From JABJGO01 sp963921245 (lineage in GTDB: Bacteria; Pseudomonadota; Alphaproteobacteria; Rhodospirillales; Casp-alpha2): a stretch of DNA of 64,000 nucleotides. Positions 17,588 through 26,552 of this stretch are shown one piece after another (position 1 is the stretch's first letter; the number at the start of each line of letters is the position of its first letter). Location of the stretch: the NCBI GenBank assembly GCA_963921245.4, contig CAWUEY030000001.1:1736001-1800000 (forward strand), written 5' to 3'. The notes under the pieces were generated by a model. It ran no database searches. It was not told the origin of the DNA and saw only the letters and a list, made by a program, of their open reading frames with translations. Position numbers and translations under genes: made by a program.

Positions 17588-18289
17588 CTATAGTATTCGA
17601 AGCAGTTCGGTTAGTTCCGCCACAGAGTCCAGCACATAGTCGGCGACAGGTTCCAAATCTGATCGGCCACTGGTTCCCGTGAGAACACCGATGCATTTTG
17701 CTGCCCCGCCGCGCCGACCGACCTCAATGTCGTGCCAGTTGTCACCAACCATGACAACCGTATCCGGCGACAGACCGGATTGATTGCAGAACGCCGTGAA
17801 CATGCCGGGCTCCGGTTTCAAACCGTAGCCACTATCATAGCCACTGATAAAGGAGAACAGATTTGACACGTCGTGTTTATCCAGCATGGCACGGGCGCCG
17901 CGCTCACTGTCGCTGGTGGCAACACCACAGGCGTAACCATCGGAGGTTAGCTTGGTGAGCAACGCTTTCAGATCGGTGACGGGGACAGCGGACTCAATAC
18001 CACCAACGCTGAAAAGTCCCGTTATCTCTTCCGACAATTCCTCCTCGGTCCAGTCCACGCCTGCCGCAATCCAGGCTTCGGCGATTTGCCGGTTGCTTCC
18101 TGCTGCGATGATGGTTCCCTGGTCGACACGGTCCGTGTCGAGATTCCAGCCGGTGTCGACAAGCAATCGGCGTGCAGTACCTTCATCGCCGCGGGCGGCG
18201 TGAAGGGCTGCTTGCCAGTTCAGCGGCATCCATGTTTGATGGTAGTCAAACAAAGTGCCATCTTTATCGAACAAGATACCCTTGATCAT
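17588..18289 (-). CDS. HAD-superfamily phosphatase (phosphoglycolate phosphatase-like)
   Basis: 233 residues. The HAD nucleophile motif is at the very start (GILFDKDGTLFDY, Asp8/Asp10). Motif II lies in GVATSDSERG, and motif IV in VVMVGDNWHDIEVGRRGGA. Family members dephosphorylate small metabolites such as 2-phosphoglycolate; the substrate here cannot be read from sequence. It is the first gene of the minus-strand HAD-pncA-PuuB group and is divergent from the GMC oxidoreductase gene. Confidence 0.85.
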   Translation of the reverse strand: MIKGILFDKDGTLFDYHQTWMPLNWQAALHAARGDEGTARRLLVDTGWNLDTDRVDQGTIIAAGSNRQIAEAWIAAGVDWTEEELSEEITGLFSVGGIESAVPVTDLKALLTKLTSDGYACGVATSDSERGARAMLDKHDVSNLFSFISGYDSGYGLKPEPGMFTAFCNQSGLSPDTVVMVGDNWHDIEVGRRGGAAKCIGVLTGTSGRSDLEPVADYVLDSVAELTELLRIL

Positions 18290-18386
18290 GACGGCTGCTC
18301 ATGACATGCCACCGGTTTTAAAGCAAGGCGTTTGCATATTTGTGTCAAAGACCCGCGGTTTGTATGAAAGCCGGAGAGGAATGAAG

Positions 18387-20075
18387 ATGTCGGTACAGGA
18401 AGTGGATTTTGTCATAATTGGTGCGGGATCAGCCGGTAGCGTGTTGGCGAGCCGATTGACCGAAGATTTCGCCAATCAGGTGATGGTTCTGGAATATGGT
18501 GGCAAAGATAACTCCATATTCATTCAGATGCCGACGGCGCTCTCTATTCCGATGCACATGAAAAAGTTTGACTGGCGGTTCATGACCGAGCCCGATCCGG
18601 GTATCAACAACCGTCAAATTCACCAGGCCCGCGGCAAAGTAATCGGCGGATCATCCTCCATTAACGGCATGGTTTACGTGCGCGGAAATGCGGGTGATTT
18701 TGACCAGTGGGAAGAATTGGGCGCGGAAGGTTGGGGATATCGTCACTGCCTGCCGTATTTTCGCCGGGCGGAAGGCACCGCGTTTGGCGGGGATGAATAT
18801 CGCGGCGGCGATGGTCCATTGAGTACGTGTAACGGCAATAACATGGAAAACCCGCTATACAAGGCGTTTATTGAAGCCGGTCGACAGGCGGGTTACCTAC
18901 AATCCGATGACGTCAACGGATTTCAGCAGGAAGGCTTCGGGCGCATGGACATGACGGTAAAAAACGGTGTTCGCTGGTCCACAGCCAATGCCTATTTGAA
19001 ACCGGCGATGAAGCGTCAAAACCTGCGGGTTGAAATGCATGCCTTGACCCACAGGATCCTGTTCGAAGGGAAAAAAGCGGTCGGTGTGGAATACAGACAG
19101 GGTGGCACGGTCAAACAGGTTCGCGCCCGCCGGGCCGTAATCCTGAGCGCGGGGCCGATCAACTCACCGAAGATCCTTATGCTCTCCGGTGTTGGCAATG
19201 CCGAACATCTGAAAGAGCACGGCATTGAGAACATCCATCACCTCCCGGGTGTTGGTCAGAATTTGCAGGATCATCTGGAAATCTGGTTCCAGCAACGCTG
19301 CACCCAACCGATTACCGTAAACGGCAAGTTGGACCCTCTGTCCAAGCTGATGATCGGTATTCGATGGATTTTGTTCAAGGATGGCTTGGGTGCAACCAAT
19401 CACTTTGAATCCAACGGATACATTCGTTCGCGTCCCGGTATTCCGTATCCGGATATCCAGTACCACTTCGTTGCAGCAGCTATCGGCTACGACGGTAAGG
19501 GGGCCGTGAAAGGACATGGATTCCAGGCCCATCTGGGTCCCAACAAACCCTTGAGCCGGGGAGAGGTCACTTTGCGGTCTAGCAATCCTGAAGAACCGCC
19601 ACGGATGATGTTTAATTACCTGAGCCACCCCGAAGATCGGCGGGTGTTCCGTGATGGTATCCGGCTGACCCGAGAGATTATCGCCCAACCCGCGTTCGAC
19701 CCTTATCGCGGCGCTGAGATTTCACCGGGCGAGGATGTACAGTCGGACGACGAAATCGATCACTGGATCGCCGGCAATGCGGAAACAGCCTATCACCCCT
19801 GCGGAACCTGCAAAATGGGAACAGACCCAATGGCCGTGGTCGATCCTCAGAACCGGGTTCACGGGATGGAGAGCCTGCGTGTTATTGACTCTTCGATCAT
19901 GCCGTTTATCCCCAATGGTAACCTGAACGCGCCGACCATCATGATTGGTGAAAAAGCATCCGATCTGTTGCTCGGCAAAGATCTGCCTGCACCATCCAAA
20001 GCGCCGGTTTTCAGGGATGAAAACTGGGAAACCCACCAGCGTCAGGGAACGCCGGAACGGACCCTCAATGGCTGA
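18387..20075 (+). CDS. GMC oxidoreductase, choline dehydrogenase-like
   Basis: About 562 residues with the GMC signature: FAD motif FVIIGAGSAGSVLASRL at the N-terminus, ARGKVIGGSSSINGMVYVRG and, near the C-terminus, AYHPCGTCKMG with the catalytic His region, ending in PTIMIGEKASDLLL. It is most like BetA, which oxidises choline to betaine aldehyde, but other alcohols are possible and no betaine aldehyde dehydrogenase gene is nearby. I chose the ATG at 18387 because GGAGAGGA (18373-18380) is well spaced from it; ATG 18381 is also possible. The 3' end overlaps greB by 8 bases. Confidence 0.85.
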   Translation: MSVQEVDFVIIGAGSAGSVLASRLTEDFANQVMVLEYGGKDNSIFIQMPTALSIPMHMKKFDWRFMTEPDPGINNRQIHQARGKVIGGSSSINGMVYVRGNAGDFDQWEELGAEGWGYRHCLPYFRRAEGTAFGGDEYRGGDGPLSTCNGNNMENPLYKAFIEAGRQAGYLQSDDVNGFQQEGFGRMDMTVKNGVRWSTANAYLKPAMKRQNLRVEMHALTHRILFEGKKAVGVEYRQGGTVKQVRARRAVILSAGPINSPKILMLSGVGNAEHLKEHGIENIHHLPGVGQNLQDHLEIWFQQRCTQPITVNGKLDPLSKLMIGIRWILFKDGLGATNHFESNGYIRSRPGIPYPDIQYHFVAAAIGYDGKGAVKGHGFQAHLGPNKPLSRGEVTLRSSNPEEPPRMMFNYLSHPEDRRVFRDGIRLTREIIAQPAFDPYRGAEISPGEDVQSDDEIDHWIAGNAETAYHPCGTCKMGTDPMAVVDPQNRVHGMESLRVIDSSIMPFIPNGNLNAPTIMIGEKASDLLLGKDLPAPSKAPVFRDENWETHQRQGTPERTLNG

Positions 20076-20625
20076 AACCGAGACCCTGGCATTTTCGCCG
20101 GATACAAGTGACGCCGAGGACGATCTCGAACCGTTATCAGCGGGGCAAAAGAATTATCTCACACCGGGTGGTATGGAACGCCTGCAAGACGAGTTGAACA
20201 CGCTGAGGAGCGTCGAGAGACCGAAAGTCGTTGAGGTTGTGTCCTGGGCGGCCGGGAACGGTGACCGGTCGGAAAACGGCGACTATATATACGGTAAAAA
20301 GCGTCTTCGTGAGATTGACCGGCGCATGCGCTTTCTGTTGAAACGACTGGAGATTGCCGAGGTTGTCGACCCCGTGCATCAACAGAATTTGGAGAAGGTG
20401 TTTTTCGGCGCGACAGTTACCTACGCAGATAGTCGAGGATGTGAGCATACGGTCAGGATCGTCGGCGTCGATGAAACCCGCCACGAAATCGGTGAGATCA
20501 GTTGGGTTTCGCCACTGGCCCGTGCTCTGATGAAGGCATCCGTCGGCGACGTGGTGGTGCTACGCTCTCCGGGCGGCAGTGAAAAACTTGAAGTAATTGA
20601 AATAGAATATAAAATTAATGATTAA
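20068..20625 (+). CDS. greB: Transcription elongation factor GreB
   Basis: 185 residues. The N-terminal coiled coil carries the acidic tip GNGDRSENGDYIYGKKRLRE, the GreB version of the D-x-x-EN-x-EY motif that reaches into the RNA polymerase secondary channel. The C-terminal FKBP-like domain includes ISWVSPLARALMKASVGDVV. GreB rescues backtracked polymerase by stimulating transcript cleavage. The start overlaps the GMC oxidoreductase stop (ATGGCTGA). An N-terminal extension of about 30 acidic residues precedes the usual start of the family. Confidence 0.9.
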   Translation: MAETETLAFSPDTSDAEDDLEPLSAGQKNYLTPGGMERLQDELNTLRSVERPKVVEVVSWAAGNGDRSENGDYIYGKKRLREIDRRMRFLLKRLEIAEVVDPVHQQNLEKVFFGATVTYADSRGCEHTVRIVGVDETRHEIGEISWVSPLARALMKASVGDVVVLRSPGGSEKLEVIEIEYKIND

Positions 20626-20956
20626 TCGAAATAAAGTTGATTATTGAACGCCCGCACCAGGCTACTCGATTTTTGAAGCAACGTGAGCTTTGCTTACTGC
20701 CTTTTCAGGGTGGGGCCTGTCTCGCGACGGACGGTGATACCTTCTCTGGCAGGAGGTCATTGATAATAACGTTGCACTTTTTTAACAAGGACCATGCGGC
20801 GGCGGTGTAGACATTTGGGGGGATACCGATCGTGGTTACATCCGACGATGTTACCCTCCTGGTTCATGGAAAGCCCCCGCCCAAAGACGTGGATCCGGGC
20901 TTGGTTGATAGGTTGCTGACTTCATTTCAGCGATCAACGGCATGGTTTTGTTGGAA
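20626..20956. other. Intergenic stretch between convergent greB and a membrane protein gene
   Basis: No convincing gene or RNA. A 42-codon GTG-initiated frame at 20832-20960 on the plus strand, after a GGGGGG run, was examined but matches nothing I know and lacks support. No clear terminator hairpin was seen for greB. Confidence 0.5.
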
Positions 20957-21571
20957 TTAGGGGCTACTGCCCGGTCCAGCCATGTAAAACCAGGCAACGA
21001 TGCCACCGCCGAATAACAGAAGGGTGATGGTGGCCACAGCTGAGAAAATCATGACACGGCGTTTAACACTTGGGCGCTTTTTACCCCGGCGCCGGGATTT
21101 TGCTCCACCACGGCTATTTGCGGTTTTTTCTTGTTTGCGTTCTGCGACCGTTTTCTGACGTTTGCGGGCTGCATTTACCTGTGCAATCTGTTCCATGCGT
21201 TCATTCTTGATGGCACGCATGATCCCGGTGATGGTTTCCGCCGCGAGCGCCAGATCATCATTGCTCATATGGTCAGGGATGGTGTCTTCCAGTCCTGCAA
21301 CAAATTGTGCGAAGGTTTCGGGTGTTTCTTCTTTTCCGTACAGCTTGCCGATCACCGCGACGGTGTTGGCGCGTAATGTGGAAGGTTTGCGTGTCCGCGT
21401 TACCCGGGCAATCAGCCCGGTTTCCGGGTCTTCAAAAACAGTTTCCCAGTCGATGTTCCCGTTCGGTGTGCGCGGCCACGCAGGTTTGCTTTTCTCGACC
21501 ATAGTCCAGGCTTCCTCAATCTTTACGGCACTTTCCCCAGGTGGGATCGTTATTCCATCGTGGTCTGACAC
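20957..21571 (-). CDS. Hypothetical single-span membrane protein
   Basis: 204 residues that I do not recognise. An N-terminal soluble part (WPRTPNGNIDWETVFEDPET and PSTLRANTVAVIGKLYGKEE) is followed by a helical, charged segment, a strongly basic stretch (AKSRRRGKKRPSVKRR at about 155-172) and one membrane helix (about 175-197), then a short tail. By the positive-inside rule the N-terminal domain should be cytoplasmic. It may be regulatory or envelope-associated, but no function is proposed. Codon use resembles the neighbours. Confidence 0.7.
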   Translation of the reverse strand: MSDHDGITIPPGESAVKIEEAWTMVEKSKPAWPRTPNGNIDWETVFEDPETGLIARVTRTRKPSTLRANTVAVIGKLYGKEETPETFAQFVAGLEDTIPDHMSNDDLALAAETITGIMRAIKNERMEQIAQVNAARKRQKTVAERKQEKTANSRGGAKSRRRGKKRPSVKRRVMIFSAVATITLLLFGGGIVAWFYMAGPGSSP

Positions 21572-21686
21572 CTTTCTGAGCCATGATGACGCGGCCCTGA
21601 AGCTTTGTTACAGTTTTCTGAAGACACATTAAAGCTAACTGAGCGGCGAGAGGCTATCTGTTTGGTCCCGCAATGTGCTGGTCTGG

Positions 21687-21878
21687 TCATTTGCGTTCAT
21701 CGGAAGGAGGCACCTCGAGGATAGGGGGTTTAAGATCCTCCACGTAGCCTTGACCGGCTCAAGGGTTCTCCATAACGGCAGCAACCGCAACCGTCTGGGT
21801 AGACTCGTCCAGGTCGCGCCCGCTCTCGCGGCGCTTTTCTTCAACAATTTTGACGATTTTCCGGATTTTGAGCGACAT
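21687..21878 (-). pseudogene. Remnant of a DUF1185 (amino acid synthesis) family gene
   Basis: From an ATG at 21878 the minus strand reads MSLKIRKIVKIVEEKRRESG, then VAVAAVMENP, an in-frame TGA (21759-21761), then AGQGYVEDLKPPILEVPP and a stop at 21687. The pattern KIRKIV-x-IVEE, then AAVAV-x-NPFAGRYVEDL, is the N-terminus of DUF1185 proteins (normally about 190 residues). The TGA falls where the family has Phe, and the remaining two thirds are absent, so this is a truncated remnant. Assignment is by remembered family consensus. Confidence 0.6.
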
Positions 21879-22081
21879 GTTTTATCCTTCCCGGGTGAAT
21901 AGCAAGCGATACCGTTGCCTATCCCATGATGATGCCCGTGGCAAGGAAAGACCCGCGTTGAAAACGCCCCGCTGGCTTCGAGGGGTTCAGCAGTATCCGT
22001 ATGCTTTTCGGTGGAGCAGGGCGGGCAAACCTGTTTTAAGTCTGCCCCAAGGTTTTCAAGCCAAACGGAAGTCGTACCCGA

Positions 22082-23944
22082 ATGCGGCAAGTTCAAACAT
22101 CTGTCGAGCAACCTGCGGTTGGAGACGAATGCGTTCTGCTGCATGACTCACTGGACCCATACCTTGGCTCAGACTCTGTCAGCGTGCGCGGGTCGGTCCT
22201 GTTTTCATCACCGGTGCGGGTAATTACCTGCAACGGGGCGGAACACCTTTCCGAGGGGTTTAAGGCCATTGAACGGGCGCTGGATGAGGACCTGTTCGTT
22301 GCGGGCGGCTTTTCGTACGAACTAGGGTACCATCTTGAGGCTCGACTGGAGGAGCGGGCACCTAAAGACACCGGCCCGTTGTTCCAGGTCGCGGCATTTG
22401 CCGAGATGACTCGCCTGGAGTCTGACGCGGTGGGCGCGCTGATTGGCGAGAAAAGCCAGTCGCAACCTATGTCTGTGAAAGGGGAGGTTGCCTACAGTCT
22501 GGACCGTGCAACGTACGAAAAAACCCTAGAGAAGGTTCACGATTATATACTTGCCGGTGATATTTATCAGGTGAACTTCACCTTCCCGACAAGTTTCCCC
22601 TGGTCGGGTGATATATGGCACCTGTACGGCACGGCGGCCCCTTATCAGAGCGTTGCCTTTGGTGCGGTTCTGGACTTACCCGATTTCAAGATTGCCTCGC
22701 TGTCACCGGAACTGTTCTTCCGTAAACGGGGGCAAATCATTGAATCACGCCCCATGAAAGGAACCATCCGTCGGGGAGTGGACGCCGCCGAGGATACGGC
22801 GCTCCGCAACGACCTGCACGGGGATGTAAAAAACCGGGCCGAAAACCTGATGATTGTCGATTTGATCAGGAACGACCTGGGCAGGATGGCGGAGATCGGC
22901 AGTGTTTCGGTCGAGAACCTGTTCCAGGTTGAAACCTACCACACGCTCCACCAGATGGTGTCTACGGTGAGGGCAAAAATAGAAGGCCGCCCTTCGCTGG
23001 AAACTGTGTTCCGGCACCTTTTCCCCTGCGGTTCGGTAACGGGGGCGCCTAAAATTCGGGCCATGGAAATTATCGCGGAACTGGAAACCAGTCCCAGGGG
23101 GCTTTACACCGGTGCCATCGGCTACGTCACGCCAGAGCGGGATATGACCCTGTCCGTTCCTATTCGTACCATTTCCCTGAATGAGGGAGCGGGAAGGGCA
23201 ACCATGGGGATCGGCAGTGGGGTTGTCGCGGACTCGCGGCCCACGGATGAGTATGACGAATGTCTGCTAAAAGCGCAGTTCCTGCGAGATGCTCTAAGCG
23301 GTGGGCCGGGCGCCGCCCCCGGGCTCATCGAAACCATGCGGAGCCAGGCGGGCGGGATTCCCTTGTTGGCAGATCATCAAACAAGACTGAAAAACAGTGC
23401 AGCCGCCCTGGGCATTGCAGTGCAGTCGGATGATATCTGGGCGTCCGTTATGGCCCATGTCAAGAGTACGGAAGGAGAGTACCGGGTACGGTTGGAAGTC
23501 GCCCCCGATGGTAACTGGGAGATTACCTCGTCGGTCTTGACGGAGGCCCCTTCGGAGGCGTTGCCCGTGGTTCTGCTTTCCGGGGAGCGTCTAGAGTCGC
23601 GAAATCCGCTGCTGCGTCACAAAACAACCCGGCGGGATGTATATGATCGGGCGCGTCAGGCCTTGCAGGGCGTGGTAGGGGCCTTCGATGTTCTCCTGTT
23701 CAATGAACGGGGCGAGCTTTGTGAAGGTGCCATCTCCAATGTTTTTCTCGAAAAGGACGGCGTGTTGATGACCCCGTCCCTAGATAGTGGCCTGCTGCCC
23801 GGCATCATGCGCGCCCGGGTCATCGCTGAACAGAGCGCAACCGAGCAGACGCTGTATAAAGAAGACCTGCTCACCGCGGATCGGGTGTTTATCTCCAATG
23901 CCGTCCGCGGGTTGATCGAGGTTCGCGTGGCCGCCGGAGATTAA
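22082..23944 (+). CDS. pabBC: Aminodeoxychorismate synthase component I fused to aminodeoxychorismate lyase (PabB-PabC)
   Basis: 620 residues. Residues 1 to about 410 are a chorismate-binding PabB/TrpE domain (KVHDYILAGDIYQVNFTF, ESRPMKGTIRRG, RNDLGRM, CGSVTGAPKIRAMEII, GIGSGVVADS). The remainder is a class IV aminotransferase-like domain of 4-amino-4-deoxychorismate lyase (LFNERGELCEGAISNVFLE, LPGIMRARVI). Together they convert chorismate plus ammonia to p-aminobenzoate for folate; the glutaminase PabA is not in the window. Fusions of this type are common in proteobacteria. The gene stands alone, with IS debris starting about 60 bases downstream. Confidence 0.92.
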   Translation: MRQVQTSVEQPAVGDECVLLHDSLDPYLGSDSVSVRGSVLFSSPVRVITCNGAEHLSEGFKAIERALDEDLFVAGGFSYELGYHLEARLEERAPKDTGPLFQVAAFAEMTRLESDAVGALIGEKSQSQPMSVKGEVAYSLDRATYEKTLEKVHDYILAGDIYQVNFTFPTSFPWSGDIWHLYGTAAPYQSVAFGAVLDLPDFKIASLSPELFFRKRGQIIESRPMKGTIRRGVDAAEDTALRNDLHGDVKNRAENLMIVDLIRNDLGRMAEIGSVSVENLFQVETYHTLHQMVSTVRAKIEGRPSLETVFRHLFPCGSVTGAPKIRAMEIIAELETSPRGLYTGAIGYVTPERDMTLSVPIRTISLNEGAGRATMGIGSGVVADSRPTDEYDECLLKAQFLRDALSGGPGAAPGLIETMRSQAGGIPLLADHQTRLKNSAAALGIAVQSDDIWASVMAHVKSTEGEYRVRLEVAPDGNWEITSSVLTEAPSEALPVVLLSGERLESRNPLLRHKTTRRDVYDRARQALQGVVGAFDVLLFNERGELCEGAISNVFLEKDGVLMTPSLDSGLLPGIMRARVIAEQSATEQTLYKEDLLTADRVFISNAVRGLIEVRVAAGD

Positions 23945-23955
23945 CGAATTATCCG

Positions 23956-23982
23956 ATCTGATGATTGACCATCGAATCAGAT
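23956..23982 (+). terminator. Possible intrinsic terminator of pabBC
   Basis: ATCTGAT (23956-23962) and ATCAGAT (23976-23982) form a 7-base stem with an inner GAT/ATC extension, followed by AAAAATT. The T-tract is poor on the plus strand, so this is weak. Confidence 0.3.
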
Positions 23983-24000
23983 AAAAATTAACAGATGATG

Positions 24001-24034
24001 ACCCTAGTTGTTTAGTCCCGGCATTTGATGGGTT
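24001..24034 (-). mobile_element. Terminal remnant of an IS481-family element
   Basis: On the minus strand this encodes THQMPGLNN and a TAG stop, the C-terminus of the IS481-type transposase found at 41417-41923 (which ends SPGLNN). CCCTAGTTGTTTAGTCCCGG is identical at both places. Only about 34 bases remain, and the fragment abuts an IS1595 end. Confidence 0.75.
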
Positions 24035-24076
24035 GTCTCATAGTGCCAACATAAATGCTTCAAACATCTATGCCAG
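24035..24076 (-). mobile_element. Solo left end of the IS1595-family element
   Basis: 42 bases identical, in inverted orientation, to the left end of the IS1595 element at 26597-26638, including the outer CTGGCATAGATGTT and the transposase ATG. The two copies flank the radical SAM gene in inverted orientation. Confidence 0.9.
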
Positions 24077-24077
24077 C

Positions 24078-24105
24078 TCCAATAATTAATAGGTCCTGAG
24101 CCTAG
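24078..24105 (+). mobile_element. Terminal remnant of an IS5-family element
   Basis: AATAATTAATAGGTCCTGAG then CCTAG resembles the right end of the IS5 element at 42803-42828 (AATAATTAAGAGGTCATGAG then CCTAA). It ends in the CTAG that provides the stop codon of the adjacent radical SAM gene. Confidence 0.65.
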
Positions 24106-25817
24106 TTGACGGCATACATCACATTATCGTATAAATGGTGCCTAATTGCTGTAGACAACGTCCAACTATCAAGTTCACCATCCACGTATTCCATGGTTTT
24201 CTTGATCGCATCAATAGGTTTCGGCAAACACGCAAAACAAGCGGCTAAGTCGGATAGATCTTTCTTAATCAGACCTTCTTCCATATTATCAACGTAATGC
24301 TCAACCGATTTCAATGTAGACAATATATCATTGGCCACCGCGTCTCTTTGAGACAATTTTTCAAGATGTTTATTGGTCATTTGACCCAATGTATCAAACC
24401 CGTAACTTTCTCCAACCAAGTATTTTCTGGCCAGTACATGTCCTTCAGGAACCAACGCCAGAAAATTAAACAATCGCCGGAGTTCTGAATTCTGCTTTCT
24501 GTATTTTTCCAGTTCGCAATCAGTTAGCCAATCATCATCATGAACATCAGGCCCCGCCCACTTTTTAGGAAATCGGAGAACTGATTGCTCGTAAAAAGCA
24601 TTTGAAAAATCAGAACTACTGCTCACGTAATGGCCATAGTTTTCGCAATACTTCCCTAATTTTGTGCCCTTATAAGGAGCAAATGTTGATGCCCAGGCCA
24701 TCGTCGGACCACCTGTTTCTCGTAATAACTTAACATTCAACTCAAGTGCTTCTAAGTCCGCGTCCAGATTTATCTTGGTTTCTTTGCTCGTCGTGCCATA
24801 AGGTAAGGCTGTAATCTGTTCCGTTCGGACCCGAAAATGGCGGTCAACAAGATTATTCATACCTTCAAATATGATTTCATCCCTCAACGGACGGCCTAAT
24901 ATTTCTTTCCTGATTGTGAAATCAGCGGCTTCAGTCGCTAATGTTAATCCAAATCCCCCCGCTTCTCTGATTAAATCAAGTCGCCGCTCACCCGATTTTC
25001 CCACGGTCATTTCCCAGTGCATCTGTGCATGAAAAGGAATTCCCACCTCTTTTGGCCACCTTGCAGCCAATTGTTCCAAAAATCCATCTTCTTTTATATC
25101 AAAGCCAAACACATCATCCTGAAAATAAATAACTTGTGTATTATATTTCTTCAGATATTGCGCCTCTCGAATTATGTCATCAATGTTGCGAATATTCTCT
25201 GGAAACAACCTCCCCGACATACCCATGGCCCCGCCAAGAGCCCTTGCGGCCTCTCCTGGCAAATTGTCCCCGAGGTCTCTCGGAACACTACTATTGTAGC
25301 AATAAGAGCACGCGTAAGGACAACCTGTCATGCTGATAATGCTTTTTATGGGACTATTTGCTAACTCAGGATAATCTTCATAGAAAACCTTCTTGTTTGG
25401 TAATGGAAAAACCTCGGCTTTTGCCATAGGCAAAATGCCTGGCACAGCCTTCCCCTGGAGAATATTCCTTAATGCCCCAAATCCCTCACTCATTACCACG
25501 TGATCAGCGTATTCAAGAAATTCATTAGGGAAGTATGTTGGATGCGGTCCGCCGACCACAGTCAGGATATCAGGAAACTTCAGCTTCATCTCTCTCAACA
25601 CACGTAAAAAATGAATATGGCTTCCTGTGTATACATTAAACCCCACAACATTAGGCTTGAAATCCTCTATTGCAGAAAAGAAGGCGTCAAAATCATGATT
25701 TTTTATAAGAAGAACTTTAGTCACCCAGCCTTCGTTCTCGGCAAGCCCTACTAGGTGTAACAATCCTAAGGGTTCAATAATGGAATAATCGGCTCCAAGC
25801 AAGATTCTGGATTTCAT
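24102..25817 (-). CDS. B12-binding-domain radical SAM protein (AT-rich, probably acquired)
   Basis: 571 residues. Residues 1 to about 125 resemble a cobalamin-binding domain (VVGFNVYTGSHIHFLRVLRE, VVGGPHPTYFPNEFLEYADH). The radical SAM core follows with the cluster motif CPYACSYC (Cys166, Cys170, Cys173). The last ~170 residues form a C-terminal domain I do not recognise. Such enzymes carry out methylations and other radical steps on diverse substrates; the substrate is unknown. Base composition is far more AT-rich than the neighbouring genes, and the gene lies between inverted IS1595 ends, which indicates transfer. The stop codon is part of an IS5 terminus, so the natural C-terminus may have been trimmed. 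Confidence 0.85.
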   Translation of the reverse strand: MKSRILLGADYSIIEPLGLLHLVGLAENEGWVTKVLLIKNHDFDAFFSAIEDFKPNVVGFNVYTGSHIHFLRVLREMKLKFPDILTVVGGPHPTYFPNEFLEYADHVVMSEGFGALRNILQGKAVPGILPMAKAEVFPLPNKKVFYEDYPELANSPIKSIISMTGCPYACSYCYNSSVPRDLGDNLPGEAARALGGAMGMSGRLFPENIRNIDDIIREAQYLKKYNTQVIYFQDDVFGFDIKEDGFLEQLAARWPKEVGIPFHAQMHWEMTVGKSGERRLDLIREAGGFGLTLATEAADFTIRKEILGRPLRDEIIFEGMNNLVDRHFRVRTEQITALPYGTTSKETKINLDADLEALELNVKLLRETGGPTMAWASTFAPYKGTKLGKYCENYGHYVSSSSDFSNAFYEQSVLRFPKKWAGPDVHDDDWLTDCELEKYRKQNSELRRLFNFLALVPEGHVLARKYLVGESYGFDTLGQMTNKHLEKLSQRDAVANDILSTLKSVEHYVDNMEEGLIKKDLSDLAACFACLPKPIDAIKKTMEYVDGELDSWTLSTAIRHHLYDNVMYAVN

Positions 25818-26182
25818 GTTCCATGTCTTCCAATGTTAAGGCAATAAACTAACCGATGGTAACCGATTTTCATTTGCATAAGAAGATGTTTCGAATAATG
25901 GCCCAGTACGGTCGGGTGGAAAGCCGGATGACAAATTAATTCCCATCCATCGGATACAAAGTCGTTTTCACATATACGGACACTTCTGAAACTAGTGCAT
26001 TGGTTACGCGCGGTTCATGTCTTTCTGAGAGCGGTCATAACAATCCTCCGTCTCCTCAGTGATCATTCTTGCATAGTCACTACACTGATATCATACCGCT
26101 ACTAAAGCGTTTTGCGTTCGATCTGAATCAAAAGGGTTCCCAAGGAGCTTGAGATGTGATTCATCATGTTTGGAAATGGATC
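25818..26182. other. AT-rich intergenic stretch ending in an IS630-like terminus
   Basis: No gene seen in 25818-26100. From about 26102, the sequence TAAAGCGTTTTGCGTTCGAT followed by CTGAATCAAAAGG looks like the end of IS630-family elements common in alphaproteobacteria and directly precedes a transposase start remnant. Confidence 0.45.
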
Positions 26183-26260
26183 ATGAGGAAGCCTTATTCT
26201 TTGGATATTCGCGAGCGTTTTGTTGATTACGTGGTGCAGGGTCATTCGGCCCATTCGAAC
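26183..26260 (+). pseudogene. IS630-family transposase N-terminal remnant
   Basis: An ATG at 26183 begins MRKPYSLDIRERFVDYVVQG and continues HSAHSNHFS. This matches the opening of IS630 OrfA proteins (K-PYSLDLRERVV pattern). The rest of the helix-turn-helix and the DDE domain are missing; the reading frame then runs into unrelated sequence. The terminus upstream fits the same family. Confidence 0.65.
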
Positions 26261-26333
26261 CATTTTTCGTTCAACAGCGGGGCGGGCTGGCTAGCCTGTG
26301 TGTGCAAGTACATTCCATGCTCTGCTACCTGCG

Positions 26334-26552
26334 TCAACAGTTCTGCAAAACGAGACGGGGTGCATCCGGGTCTTTACTGATAAGGGTCAATAACGCCTTT
26401 GCAAAGGCTGCCTGGGAAAATCCGGCCTTTTGCCGGATAGCCTTGACGTCTACGACCATAATAACGTGAGAGATGCCCCTGGATGGATCACCTTCAGAAT
26501 AAGCAAAAACGTCCTGCGCTCCGGCCATTATTTTGTTGAATGCTGTGACCAT
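26334..26552 (-). pseudogene. Xre-type antitoxin (HigA/NadS-like) with an internal deletion
   Basis: From the ATG at 26552 the protein reads MVTAFNKIMAGAQDVFAYSE, then VVDVKAIRQKAGFSQAAFAK, and jumps to ALLTLISKDPDAPRLVL. In this antitoxin family the FSQAAFA helix is followed by about 20-25 residues of helix-turn-helix and an NWEQG-type segment before the ALLTLI part; these are absent. The remaining protein should not bind DNA normally. No toxin gene is adjacent. An in-frame ATG at 26618 lies inside the IS1595 end. Confidence 0.6.

Noticed and set aside
20832..20960. GTG-initiated 42-codon frame between greB and the membrane protein gene
   Set aside because: Has a purine-rich stretch upstream but no recognisable similarity; too short to support.
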